DNA of 64,000 nt from Blastobasis lacticolella (GCA_905147135.1 LR990050.1:16552001-16616000); one strand, 5' to 3'; counted from the stretch's first letter, positions 43,999 through 54,922 are shown. Made by a program: numbers and translations. The notes: generated by a model from the letters alone, not told the origin.

Positions 43999-44439
43999 CA
44001 CTCACATAAACACTGCCAAATGCCACATCAGCCAAATCAAATCTCTCGCCTATAAATATATATTGTACACCCACTTCAAATTAAGTCCACTCAACTGCAA
44101 AGTTAACTTTGTCAGCCAACGATGTTTAATTACAATATGAAAGGTTGCGTGCCGCCATGATTGATGGGTTTATTTCTATCGGATGTCATCGCTGTTAAAA
44201 CTGAGTTTCGGCGTGAATTATTAAAAATATCGATCAACTGTCAAACGGGAATTTGATGGGAAAGGGTGCGAGTGATCGCGCAGGGAGTGCACCTGTTAAA
44301 TCAATTTTGTTTTGGTGTTAGGAGTTGGAATGACACTACAGAAAACTAATAATATTAAAATTGGGTCTAAAACTACGATCTCATATTTGATAAGGTTGGT
44401 GAATTTGGAAGAAGTGTCTCTTGCTATATCTTATGCTAG
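43999..44439. other. No gene or repeat recognised
   Basis: No motifs. Confidence 0.45.
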
Positions 44440-45970
44440 CTTCATCATCAGAATCATCATCATATCAGCCAGAAGACGCCCATTGCTGGGCATAGGCCTC
44501 CCCCAGAGATCTCCACAAAGGCCGGTCCTGTGCTTTCCGCATCCAGCTGGTACCTGCGATCCTTACCAGGTCGTCGGTCCACCTTGTAGGAGGCCTACCC
44601 ACGCTGCGTCTACCGGTACGTGGTCGCCACTCGAGAACTTTACTGCCCCATCGGCCATCTGTTCTTCGAGCTATGCCCTGCCCACTGCCACTTCAGTCTG
44701 GCAATCCTTAGAGCTATGCCGGTGACCTTGGTTCGCTTGCGGATCTCCTCATTTCTGACTCGATCGCGCAAAAAAACTCCGAGCTCTTTCCATTGCCCTT
44801 TGGGTAACAGTGAGCTTTCTTATAAGGCCCATAGTGAGTGGCCACGTTTCAGTTCCGTAAGTCATCACTGGCAACACACATTGGTCAAAGACCTTTGTCT
44901 TGAGACACTGCGGTAATTTATACTCTTCGGTCTTCTGTACAACCTGCCTTAGCGTATGTATGTGGTCTATGGTACTAAAACCTTTTCGGAATCCGGTTTG
45001 TTCGGGAGGCTGAAAGTCATCAAACCTGCGTGCGAGACGATTCGTAATGACTCTCGAAAATAGCTTATACACATGGGTCAGCAGCGATATTGGTCTGAAG
45101 TTCTTCAAGAGAGCCTTATCACCTTTCTTAAAGAACAATATCACTATGCTTATGTGCCATGCTTCTGGCGTTTTTCCCTCGAGGATGACGGAATTGAAAA
45201 GCTTTTGAAGGGTCTTAAGCACAGGTTTGCCACCAGCTTTCAGAAGCTCAGCCGTAATTCTATCATCACCCGGCCTCGTTGTTCTTAAGCTGTTTGAGAG
45301 CCATACTAATCTCGTACAGGCTGATGTCCGGGATATTTTCGGTGTAGTGTCGGGTCAACTTGGCTCTGGGGTTTTTTGACATACTAGTAACAGGTGCCCG
45401 TGTTGTCGTGTATAACAGTTCATAGAACCTCTCAACTTCCCTCAAAACCTCGGACTTGGTCGAAATAATTCTGCCGTCATCCGTTTTCAGTCTCGTCAAA
45501 TGGCTCTGTCCAACCGACAGATCTCTCGCAAAGACTTTAGAGCCTTTGTTCCGCTTGATCGCCGCCTCAATATTGGTAGTATTGAAGCGGCGTATGTCGC
45601 GAGTTAGAGACTAGGAGATCTGTCGATTAAGTCGCCTAAATTGAGAGACATCATTAGGGGATTGCAGATTCATTCCGCGTCTTTCTTCGATGAGTTTGAG
45701 GGTATCGTCAGAGATTTTATTTGTTCTGTTTGTACGGCAGGCTTTATAAAACTTTGACCCAACCGTATAGACAGTTTCCACGAACCTGTTATTATAGTCG
45801 TCCACGTCGACGCACTCTCCTAGGCACTCGAAGCGGTTTTGTAATTCGAGTTGAAAGCTCTCGGGGTTTTGGATTTGGATGGGTATAGGCCGGAGCGCGG
45901 ACCTCATCAATCTTGATCTTTCCAGCTGGGGATTAATATTCAATGTGCCTCTTACCAAGCGGTGATCTTG
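44440..45970 (-). pseudogene. RTE-like LINE ORF2, internally deleted and broken
   Basis: The longest LINE remnant here. Reading down the minus strand: DHRLVRGTLNINPQLERSRL and the linker domain (from about 45970), an in-frame TAG at 45611-45613, TTNIEAAIKRNKGSKVFARD, then MALKQLKNNEAG. A frameshift follows near 45266-45275 (it looks like a two-base loss, between ...NNEAG and DDRITAELLKAGGKPVLK). Next come NFRPISLLTHVYKLFSRVIT and EQTGFRKGFSTIDHIHTLRQ, the first reverse transcriptase blocks. Around 44915 the catalytic core is deleted, and the sequence jumps to LKTKVFDQCVLPVMTYGTET. Further downstream DNA (44480-44650) encodes the usual tail with GRPPTRWTDDLV-like wording, another frame change, and a (ATGATG)n-type end near 44450-44465. 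The endonuclease domain is absent. Such elements copy by target-primed reverse transcription; this one cannot, because the catalytic motif is gone. Confidence 0.92.
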
Positions 45971-47104
45971 TATGTTAGCTTGGTATCTCCTAATTGTAAT
46001 ATCTCACTTTATTTGTTTTACAAATAAATTATTTTATAGATTGAATGATTGCTTTGTCCGGCCCAAATCAAGCTTATCGATCAGGATATCAACATCATTA
46101 GAATCAAAATTAAAAATATCCCAATTAGATACCCTTCCTCTTTTTCCCCTTAATATTCCCCTTGAGACACTGAACCCTTAAATGTTCTAAAGATATATGA
46201 AATCCTCAAAAACCAACACTCAAAACAAGCCAGCAATAAGACGACACTTCGAAACCAAAATTAGAACCCACCTTCCAATATTTAGTGTAAAGTAAACAGC
46301 AATAACAAAAGGAGTCGTACGGCAGCCGACGGTGGCGCAAATCTGTTTTCTCTCAATGATTTGTCCCCACAGCGGGCCAAATCTCTGCTGGGCTCTTGCC
46401 AAATGTGCAACATATACCACCCAGGAACATTCACATTCACCTTCCTTATTCTTATCCCCATAGAGTCGCTTATCAACCGCAACAACTGCAGATAAGACCG
46501 TGTGTCTTGTACAGCTTAAATTCTGTTGGGGTTCTAACCCAGACGGCTTCTACAGTGTCTGTCGTGATGCTCCTATGAAAATAATATTTTATTAACGCCG
46601 TATCATCTGTGTTTATAGCCTATTTAGATGGTTTATCATAGTATCGTTGTTTACCGGCAGAAAATATTCGCCCGAAGAGTGTCGTAACTCTATGAAAGCT
46701 TTGCAAATGTGACATTGTTATGGGTCTAAAAATGAATTATGTACTCGTAGATGGATTTTCCAGAATTTCGACTTCCTCTTTCACATTTTATCCTCTCGGA
46801 GCCATGTGTTGACCGTTGATCAAACCCCATACATTGACGTACGAACCTATTATTACTCTACAGGACACCACGAAAAATACCGTCATTCCGTTATGACGTG
46901 CCAAACGCCCCCCGAGATTATTCAACCAGCCTCAGGATATCCAACGTCTAATCTCGTCCGTCGCCAACTGTATTAAATGCCTTTTAATATCCATGTATCG
47001 ACTGGCGAGATGCGATGCTAAAATTCGACTAATCTGAAAGTATGAAACACCCACCCATCTAGACACCGGAATCAGCGTGTTGCTTAACCTTTGTTATCAG
47101 TCTC
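45971..47104. other. No gene confidently recognised
   Basis: Overlapping 60-70-codon frames at 46220-46578 have no recognisable domain. The rest is AT-rich. Confidence 0.4.
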
Positions 47105-47160
47105 GCAAGCTCGCTGCCAAAGCCTCGGGTCCCCAAATCCCCACCGCATGGAGCACTATA
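47105..47160 (+). repeat. Rep-D 3' fragment
   Basis: CTGCCAAAGCCTCGGGTCCC and CAAATCCCCACCGCATGGAG match the end of the long Rep-D copies at 32.2 and 62.75 kb. Confidence 0.6.
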
Positions 47161-47654
47161 CTATTGTTTTGCAGTTTCTAAGAATACAATGCTCAGGTAA
47201 ACGACCTCTTCTACAATTGTAACAGCAGTACCGCCAATTACCGACGAAGAAGGCTTTATTCCTCATCGACATCGCGTGATGGCCACAGTTATCGGCAATT
47301 TCACTGGAATATTTACTGGTACTATTCTACGACGAGTGTAGAGGGTGTAAAAATGTTTGAACCACTTAATTTGGGGTAACTTCTGTTTAAAGCTCGTTTT
47401 TGATAGAGTGCTAATGGCGCAGCATATATAAAATACGGGTAAAAGCTGATTTTAATGTTAACGTACATACACCTATTTAATTGTTTTTCTCATGAGCTCT
47501 CGAAATTGTTGATGTAATATTAAATATTTTTATAAATGATTAAATTTGAAGGACGTATGTATTGCCCGTCGCTTTAATTAAAATTGCTGTTTCGCATATG
47601 TACATGAATTTAATATTTTTTGCAAACATTATTAGTGTTTATCGTAACATTCCG
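47161..47654. other. No gene or repeat recognised
   Basis: AT-rich and without motifs. Confidence 0.5.
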
Positions 47655-47832
47655 GCGACTGAATATAATTATAACCATGAACCTTAACCAAGGTTGCGAA
47701 GGTTAAATTGCAGTCACTCTATTGTAATTACCTATCTAATTTGCCAAATCCTGAATCATGGTCAAGGTTAACCCCGGGCCCTCGAGCGCGAGAACACAAC
47801 AGGGACATTAACGCCAAGATGATTATTTATTA
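47655..47832 (+). mobile_element. SINE-A copy, 5'-truncated
   Basis: CGGCGACTGAATATAATTAT, TGCAGTCACTCTATTGTAAT, TTTGCCAAATCCTGAATCAT, CCCCGGGCCCTCGAGCGCGA and CAACAGGGACATTAACGCCA. Confidence 0.85.
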
Positions 47833-49295
47833 ATCATTATTAATGAGGCCTTGAACAATCTTGTCAATAAATGAATATAAAGTCACGTGACTGTGACGAA
47901 TATTCATTGTGACAACATATACATTTTCTTTTCTCCCTGTATACTGCGGTACTATACAGAATGGACCCTAACTTGCCGTCATATTACGAACAGTAAATGA
48001 TGGAACAGTACTTGGACTTATGAGTTGACATAACAATTTGTTGGTAGTTACTTTTGTTGGTTCCTTAACTTCCAACGTCGTCGTTTTATTTGTGGATTAT
48101 TGATTTAAACGTTAGGCCTTTCCATGTTTTGTTGTCTGAATTTTTAGAATCCACGCCGTTATCAGTAATTTTGTTGTAAGTTAAAAATGTATTACTTATT
48201 TGTATGTTTGATAATTTTCGGACGTTTAGGGCAGAATCCGTTTATGAGTGGTCCATCCATTATTCAAGTATTTACAGTCATTATTTTAAACAGTGCAGTT
48301 TTAAACAAAGTCACGAAAAGCATTCCATTCAAGACGCCCGGACCACTCGCTGGTGGAACGCAAAAAAGCTCGAGTCTCAAAAAATTATGAGCACATTTCA
48401 TACTTTATGGAGTATGAGTGGCTCGTGTAAAAATGCAGGAAAAGGGGCCGGTTTTGTGCAAATGACTTCATTATTTGGCGCGGAATGCTTTGGTATTCGT
48501 GTCCGGTCCGTTTGCAGATCGCATGTGGAACTTGCGTTACCTTGCTTCGGAAAAGAAATAGTGGCGGCCAGTCTGATAAGTGACTTTAGTCCTTTGAACT
48601 AAAGTCACTGATATCGCGGGTAGGATTAGTGCGCTAAAGTAGACTTTAGCCTGCCATGTCTCCAGGCGAACTGATGGTCGATGGAGCCGACTCGTGTTGG
48701 AGTGGAGACTGCCTCTCGGCAAGGTTATTGTAGGTGGCTCGATGAACCGACGACCTTAAAAAGGTGGCGCGCAGTGGATAGATGTGGGTTGTTTAACACC
48801 GGGAAGAATGACGCTCTTTAGCAGCGCTGTAGTCGCGCTACTAAAACGCCTATATGTGAAAGCGTTCTTAATCCAGACGGTTCTCAGCTTTGTTTAATTA
48901 AACTTTAGAAAATATTTGAGTACTTTTATGTAAACTTCGTCGGAGATACACTTTACTGTCGTTTAGGTTAGGTCATTTAAGTTTCTTGCCTCTATTAGGT
49001 TGTCAACTGAACTCGTTGCTGAGGTTTCCCTAGTAAGTACAGCATGAGTTCTTCAAGATGGGTGTGGAAAGGTATTGAAAACAGCAATAAGCTACGGTAA
49101 CTGCTTACTATCAGGTCGTTCGCTTGTTTGCCACCTGATGGTATTAAATATTTGTACCGGGGAATTCCAATGTACCCTAGGAATAGGTTTGGTTTCAGAG
49201 ACTCCCTTCATCCCGATATTTTAGGATTTATCGGTAGTTGTTATCTCTTCAATAAATAATTGCCTCTATGGAAGGTGTCTTAGAACATATACTCA
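47833..49295. other. No gene recognised; one perfect hairpin
   Basis: A 132-codon plus frame at 48204-48602 has no recognisable domain. CCACCTGATGG at about 49130 is a trace of Rep-D. Confidence 0.4.
48579..48609. repeat. Perfect hairpin, 12-bp stem, 7-nt loop
   Basis: AGTGACTTTAGT (48579-48590) pairs exactly with ACTAAAGTCACT (48598-48609) around CCTTTGA. A further related word, AGTAGACTTTAG, lies at about 48637-48648. Confidence 0.9.
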
Positions 49296-49400
49296 AAAAT
49301 TCAAAATTCAAAATTTCTTTATTGATTAGGACATTAAATATCTCTTTCAATCGTCAAAAAGGAGGGGGGTAGGAAAGTAGGAAGGAAACACACAGTGACA
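49296..49400 (-). repeat. Rep-G copy, inverted
   Basis: CAAAATTTCTTTATTGATTA, ATCTCTTTCAATCGTCAAAA and AGGAGGGGGGTAGGAAAGTA match the complement of 36575-36640. The AT-rich head (ATTCAAAATTCAAAATTTCT) looks like the A-rich 3' end of a retroelement, inverted. Confidence 0.65.
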
Positions 49401-50340
49401 CGCTGACCGCCCTATGGCCGTAGATAACGTATCCCTCGCCAACCACGACCGAACCATGCTCGACAATGCCAGGCAGAGCCGGAACGCTATATTATATTAT
49501 ATAGGTCTGTCTAGTGTAATTAAGAAAAACCACCTAAAACTACAGCAAGAGTAAGCCAGTCCACCAAGGCAGCACCCGTTCACGAGTATAACGCAGGGCC
49601 CAGCCATCGTCCAATTCAACCATATTTGAGGGAAAAGAGCGACCCGGCCCCCACGCCACCGCCAGACAGACTTTTAAGTGAGCGTGCATCACACATGCTG
49701 TATGTGGTAGGTAGTCGCTACCATCCTACTCTATCCTATCCTATATATTGTTTAACCTGCTTAAAAACGGATTTCTACGGCGGTCCTTGATAGTCCACAC
49801 GTGACTTGAAGTAGATACAGAACGCATTTCAACCTCCCCTGTTAAGACATGGACCGACTCCGATATGTACGCGCTCGAAAGTGATGCTTGTTCGTGGTAG
49901 ACAGGTTGATTTGCTGCCTTCGATATGTTTCTCGGAATTGAGAAATATAAAGAGTGGACGGGGTCGATGGATTCCACACTACCGTTTCACAGGCTATCCG
50001 AAACAAATACGTTCACATTGTTACAACCGCATTCGCGCAGGCAATCGCCGCCGGATATAACCATAGCACAATATTTGAATGTGGCCACATCTCCAATGGT
50101 TGAAAGGGGAGCCCATTCCAGTCCAAATGCAGCTTAATTAAAGTTTAGCCGTACTGTTGAGAGCGGATGGCCCACCCTCATAATTTATTCGTACTGGGTA
50201 TAATTCGGCTGGATTTAGTAACAAACCTGCCAGTGGAAATGTTTAAGGGTTACCCGGGATTAGGGCACGCGTATCGGCTGCTAATGTCCTTGCGGATTGA
50301 TGGCGGTTTTAAAGTTATTTTTATAAATAATTAATAACAA
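49401..50340. other. No gene or repeat recognised
   Basis: A C-rich patch at 49640-49670 and a CTATCCTATCCTATATATT microsatellite-like run at about 49731-49749. Frames at 49741-50137 have no motif. Confidence 0.4.
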
Positions 50341-50420
50341 AAGGATATGGCAGTCGCTCCGCTGTAATTACCTGATATGCTCAATCCTGGATCATGATCA
50401 AGGTGGACCTCGGGCCCTCA
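50341..50420 (+). mobile_element. SINE-A fragment
   Basis: GGATATGGCAGTCGCTCCGC, TGTAATTACCTGATATGCTC and GGTGGACCTCGGGCCCTCAA. Truncated at both ends, and the AGCACAACCGGG tail is missing. Confidence 0.8.
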
Positions 50421-50811
50421 AATAATTTTTCTTTTTAATAATTTAAAAAGTAGACAGCCAGCTGGTTGTACACGCTGATGGTGGCGCCGCTCCAAATCTA
50501 TGTGTGATGGTTAGCTAGAACAAAGACAAAAAGTATTTATTATGATTTTTGTTCATCAGTGTGGAAAGTGGTTTGGAAGCTTGGTCCTGCGATTGAGACA
50601 ATAGTGATGATGGTTTTACATTTTTTTTAATATGCTATTTGGCTTCCTCGTCCAATTCGGTTATCATGTTCCGGCTCTGCCCCCGCAAGAATCATATTTT
50701 TTGGAGTCAATTATACTCTATGTGCTATTCTGAGCTATGATACTGCCAAACATCAGAATCCGTTCAGTAGTTTTTTCTTTCTTTCGCATTTATATTAATT
50801 ATATTATAGTC
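50421..50811. other. No gene recognised
   Basis: GTGCTATTCTGAGCTATGAT and CAGAATCCGTTCAGTAGTTT (50720-50770) are dispersed-repeat wording related to 19.9 kb. Confidence 0.4.
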
Positions 50812-50819
50812 ATCACCAT
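50812..50819. repeat. 8-bp target duplication, left copy
   Basis: ATCACCAT, repeated exactly at 51213-51220. Confidence 0.92.
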
Positions 50820-51212
50820 CAGGGCCGGATTTAGAGGTCCAGAGGCCTCGGGGCAACGAAGGAGCGGAGGCCCTCTCGCCCAAAATTATTTTCCAAATAA
50901 AGTGAATAATTTTTTTAAGTCGAGTTTTTCTATAAATAATTTATTGTAATTAAAAATAAAATAATAAATAATAGATAAAAAAAAAAAAAATTAAGTGTAA
51001 TTATAATCAAATAATCATGTATGTACAAAGTACGGCAGGCTGTGGGTAAAGGTAAAAGAGCAAAATAAAAAATATCTAAGGAAAAGATGTTTAATAGTGT
51101 TTACTAATTGGAATTTGAAAGATTTTTTTTTCCGAAGTCTATTGTGGGGGCCCCCCGTTTTTGGAGGCCCCGGGGCTTTCGCCCCGGTTGCCCTCCCCTA
51201 AATCCGGCCCTG
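50820..51212. mobile_element. Non-autonomous hAT-type element, 393 bp
   Basis: A perfect 15-bp terminal inverted repeat (CAGGGCCGGATTTAG and its complement) with a perfect 8-bp duplication outside, the signature of the hAT superfamily. Further in, both arms are GC-rich with related words (GGCCTCGGGGC on the left, GGGGCGAAAGCCCCGGGGCC on the inverted right). The middle (50930-51120) is very AT-rich. There is no transposase, so movement would need an autonomous relative. Confidence 0.93.
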
Positions 51213-51220
51213 ATCACCAT
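51213..51220. repeat. 8-bp target duplication, right copy
   Basis: ATCACCAT, pairing with 50812-50819. Confidence 0.92.
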
Positions 51221-51940
51221 CATGCGAGTGGTCAATCCCGGTTCCTGACAGAGTTCGCTTTTATTGTATCATAATAATATGATTTCTTAAAGTATTCAAC
51301 CATACGGAACAAACTCTTGTGGCTACTTATGCTTCCGTTTATTGCAAACCCTTAATCTGTTTCAGTCGTTGCGATTTGAACAAATATTAACTGAAAGTTT
51401 AAAAAAATTAAGCTCGCTCCCGTCCCGGCGCCTTCGTGAGGAACGGCTGAGATCTTTATTTTTGCAACGCTACGATCCGCATTTTTCACAATTACTTGGA
51501 CGTTTCCACGTTAATCCATCTTCTTTGTCTCTGTTGGATTCCATTTGAGGAACAAATTTAAGACATCGACTCTTGTTTTTTAAATGTCCCATATAGTGTA
51601 GAATTGATTTCTGTAATGCTGGGTAATCTAAAGGCTTTCTATTTTGACGATTTGATTTACGAAAACTCTTGTAACGTCTAGTCATCAGTAAATCGCAACT
51701 GCGACATCTACTCCATCAGGAATACCTCATTTACCTGTGTCCATCAGTGAACTAGAATTGGCTGATGCAGACAATGATGGACAACACACAGTCTATCATG
51801 CCACTGGGAACCCTATAATTGTCCCCATGTTTTATGTACCTTTTTTTTGTGTTAAATATAATTGTATTGCAAATTATCATGTATGTATGCATGTATGTAA
51901 ACTCTTCATTGCAACAACAAAGTAGGTAAATTTGTGTCCA
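51221..51940. other. No gene confidently recognised
   Basis: A 68-codon plus frame (51342-51548) and a 71-codon minus frame (51470-51685) are the most protein-like in this stretch, but neither matches a family I know. A GTATGTATGCATGTATGTAA run lies at about 51880-51900. Confidence 0.35.
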
Positions 51941-51997
51941 TTGGTGTCGTAGCGCCCTTTGTAATAAATGTTTTCTTTCTTTCTTTCTTTCTTTCAT
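51941..51997 (+). repeat. Retroposon-like end with (TTTC)n microsatellite
   Basis: GTAATAAATGTTTTCTTTCT continues as TTTC repeats to about 51996. It shares AATAAATGTTTTCT with the (TTCTA)n-tailed sequence at 26.2 kb. Confidence 0.6.
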
Positions 51998-52412
51998 AGA
52001 TTTGGATAATGGCCACACAAAGCTATGTCATCGTGTATAACCCCAAACTGCCCACAACGGGGTCCAGACGCGGCTTTCGAGCGGAAAAAACTACCTCATC
52101 TCAGGACGGCACTAAATTCAGCGGACAAAATTAAATTAAGCACATGTGTTGTATATCATATTATGTGGCCAGGGCGCGGCTTAATTCCACTGTTTATATT
52201 CATGGTGGGTCGTAGTGCTTTGGGCTTTGTTTATCTCGTTCGGGACAAATTTGTGGGTAAAAAGTTGAGTCGTGGACGGGGGTGTTAAATTTTTTGCGGG
52301 CGACTCGAGTGCAGTTTGTGATCTAGGGGTTTTGGTGTGGAGTTGGCTGCAGCTTACTCGTAAATAGTTTTAGTAATAGAAGTAGGTGGCTATGTAGTGT
52401 CGGATAGTAAGT
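51998..52412. other. No gene or repeat recognised
   Basis: An 87-codon plus frame at 52025-52288 has no motif. Confidence 0.4.
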
Positions 52413-52492
52413 TTCAGTAGAAAAAGACAAAAGTACAGTACGACAACGGTAAGTAGGTATTATCTACAGAAACATAAATACGTTGACTTATT
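52413..52492. repeat. Rep-F fragment
   Basis: GTAGAAAAAGACAAAAGTAC, GTAGGTATTATCTACAGAAA and CATAAATACGTTGACTTATT parallel 3515-3592. Confidence 0.5.
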
Positions 52493-52689
52493 AAATGTAT
52501 TACCTATATTCATTGAAATAATTCTTTATATTTAGATTTCTGTGAATAATAGTTATCGTTATCGCGCGCTAATTTTGTATTTTGCTAATGAAATGAAGGA
52601 ACTTTAGCACCAAACTTCTTTAGGTACTGACGAGTGTCATAAATAGCGACAGATCTAAGCGTAGAGACCATGTTACATCCAAAAAACGG

Positions 52690-52830
52690 GAAAGGGGCAG
52701 CATTTTGTGTTGAATATTACCAACAATGCAATCTCCAACTCCCCAAGATATCCACACATAAGGCAATGCCCACCACTAATGTCGAGGAAATGCAAGTCCA
52801 GCAGTGGACAGGGTAATGTCGCAATGACAA
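52690..52830 (+). repeat. Rep-C copy, forward, worn
   Basis: AATGCAATCTCCAACTCCCC and AAGTCCAGCAGTGGACAGGG resemble the end of the 37.3-kb copy (TGCAATCTCCAACCCG and GTCCTGCAGTGGACTG). Confidence 0.55.
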
Positions 52831-52864
52831 GTACAATAGTAACGTATGTGCTGCTGTAGTTTTG

Positions 52865-52990
52865 CGTTTTTTATGTTACACGGCAGACAAACAGTCTATC
52901 GGGCCACCTGATGGAAAGTGGTCATCGACGCTTATGGACATTAGCCAAATGCGTTGCCCGCATTGTGGCTGGGAGCTCATTCCACATCCG
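52865..52990 (+). repeat. Rep-D copy
   Basis: ATGTTACACGGCAGACAAAC, TATCGGGCCACCTGATGGAA, AGTGGTCATCGACGCTTATG and AAATGCGTTGCCCGCATTGT. Confidence 0.75.
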
Positions 52991-53827
52991 AATCGTCTGT
53001 TATTTTAAACTCCTGGGAAATGATTTTTAATAAATTAGTATTTATTTGCCAGAAAACAATGTATTGTGACTAATGACGTGTTCTTTTTCATTGCAGGAGA
53101 CATGTACAGACAATCTGTTTGAGGGAAAGTTATCCAAACCATACAGGATATGCGATGGTGTCGGGCTTACTTTCCTGTTAAAATGTTTGTGTATGGGGCT
53201 GAGTGATCTGTCACCAAAATGCTTTAAATTTTTCAATCTCCCTAAAGTTCTCTCCTGAGAGGAACTTGACTTCTCTTTACTAAGTTCAACAGAAATTTGA
53301 ATATAATAAGTAAATGCAATTTGGCTCCAATCCAAAATTGACTAGTAACCACGCAAACTTCGTCAGAATGTAATTTTGATTTAAATTAAACAACTTTGCG
53401 GAGAATCTACGGTAGGCACTAAATCCTTTCATTAAAATTGTTCAACCACAACGATTTTATAAGATCCTTTACTGAGATTGGAGAAATAAGGAGATCTTGC
53501 AATTATATTTTACCATCATCTATACCTACCTAAAATTAAACAGTATAATTGTGTAGGTATTCATTATTTATTTATTTTTATTTTTGAATATATTTACAAA
53601 AAAATTATTTAGGGCGATGATAAAAAAGTTATAGAAAAATATTTTTTTAATTTTTTGTCTGGCTGTTCGTCCGACTGTTCGACACTCTAATCTCCGGAAC
53701 TACTAGACGGATTTGAATGAAACTTTTTTGTTGTGTAGCTATTAAGCCTGGGCAACATAAAGGGTATATTGTTTGTCGTCGTTTTACTAATATTTATGAA
53801 ATTTTTTATGAAATCCAAACCATCATC
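52991..53827. other. No gene recognised
   Basis: A 97-codon minus frame at 53042-53335 has no motif. GGAACTACTAGACGGATTTG and AATGAAACTTTTTTGTTGTG (53696-53735) are wording typical of a dispersed insect repeat. Confidence 0.4.
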
Positions 53828-54056
53828 TAACACCCATATTCACAAACAATATTGGTCTAAAGTAGCTTTACTATGCGCACTCGCAGCGGTTGTCTGCTAA
53901 TTGAACGCACTCACTGCGTGCAATATGGCTCTGTGATTGGTCGACTTCGTTCATTTTGACGGATGCTTAGTATAGTGCCATTCAAGTATTGTCAGTTGGA
54001 AGCCTTCGCGTCCACTGTGAGATCTCATAGTAACGTTTCTGAATACTGATGTTAGT
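53828..54056. mobile_element. Candidate MITE, imperfect 21-bp TIRs
   Basis: CTAACACCCATATTCACAAAC at the left pairs with the complement of the right end (GTTTCTGAATACTGATGTTAG) at 17 of 21 positions. There is no coding capacity and no certain target duplication. Confidence 0.45.
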
Positions 54057-54081
54057 TAACAATCCAAGCCAATGTAAAACA

Positions 54082-54206
54082 CAACATCATGGCGTTAATA
54101 TCCCGGTTGTGCTCTCGCGCACGAGGGATCGGGATCCACCTTGACCATGTTCCAGGATTTGACAGGTCAAGTAATTACAGTGGAGCGACTGCCATCTGAC
54201 CTCCGT
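54082..54206 (-). mobile_element. SINE-A 3' part, inverted
   Basis: ATGGCGTTAATATCCCGGTT, GTGCTCTCGCGCACGAGGGA, CAGGATTTGACAGGTCAAGT and GCGACTGCCATCTGACCTCC. It stops at GTGATG, where a foreign segment begins. Confidence 0.87.
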
Positions 54207-54585
54207 GATGTTGCGCTCGCGCGTGTGACGCGAACGGTCGTGTACGTCTCGAAACGGAGTTGTATATTAATATTTTTAAATCAGTCCCTATGATTGGTTC
54301 TTTTGTGAAATTCCCAATTCCTTGTCTTTCTTGTGGTGGTTTAATGGACTGACTCCTCCTACTGGGCGGCGCTTGAGTGAGACAACTGTACCTGTGGTGA
54401 CTGCTGACGAAAAATATCAAATTCCTTGAAGCGGATTGACTGAGGATCGAACTCCCGCCCCGCCGGTCCGTGCATCGAGTCGCTCCGTGTTGTCGCGGAG
54501 CCATTGAGTAGTGTGCGCAAGCGGCGAATTCGCGTATCTCTCGCTGTCAAGTCAGACACCCTAACCACTCGGCCACCGATGCTCC
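54207..54585 (-). mobile_element. Segment with a different tRNA-like head, fused to SINE-A
   Basis: On the minus strand it begins AGCATCGGTGGCCGAGTGGT (complement of 54566-54585) with a box-A-like head, then an extended GC-rich loop and a box-B-like GAGTTCGATCCTC (inverse of GAGGATCGAACTC, 54442-54454). A non-SINE-A body follows, ending where the SINE-A tail starts. It is either a chimeric SINE or a second SINE inserted next to a truncated one. Confidence 0.5.
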
Positions 54586-54903
54586 TATAACAATCCACGA
54601 AAATAATCTCCAAAATTCTTCGTTCATTCCGCAGCAACTTGGATTTCTGAAATAAAACTAATTAAAACGGTACGATTTCCGAGTCCGCGACTGCGTCGAG
54701 TCGCGAAACGATCATGTTTCGCTTAACGCTCGTAATTTCGTGATTTCGAGCGGCGGGAAATGACCCGGTTCCCATCGGAGAGAGAAATCTAGGTAATATT
54801 CGGCCTGTATTCGTGTCTTCCGTAAAGGAATTTAAAACTTCCACTGAATTTATGATTGTGCAACATTTAACCGGCAGATCTTATTATTCCGTCGAGGGTT
54901 AAT
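54586..54903. other. GC-richer patch with overlapping hairpins
   Basis: CGCGACT/AGTCGCG (54686-54692 and 54699-54705) and GCGAAAC/GTTTCGC (54703-54709 and 54716-54722) form two stems that share GCG and so exclude each other. I cannot identify an element or gene. Confidence 0.45.
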
Positions 54904-54922
54904 AACCTAACCTAACCTAACC
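54904..54922. repeat. Short (CCTAA)n run, telomere-like
   Basis: AACCTAACCTAACCTAACC is the complement of the insect telomere unit TTAGG, with about three units only. It may be chance or a repaired break. Confidence 0.6.

Noticed and set aside
43705..44055. Overlapping open frames on both strands
   Set aside because: They coincide with a well-preserved Rep-C copy whose relatives are full of stops.
46220..46578. Possible protein fragment on the minus strand (GWYMLHIWQEPSRDLARCGD)
   Set aside because: It looks protein-like over about 40 residues, but I cannot place it in any family and the frames overlap without splice support.
53828..54056. Full TTAA or TA target duplication for the candidate MITE
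   Set aside because: The flanks do not match well enough; only the imperfect inverted ends are supported.
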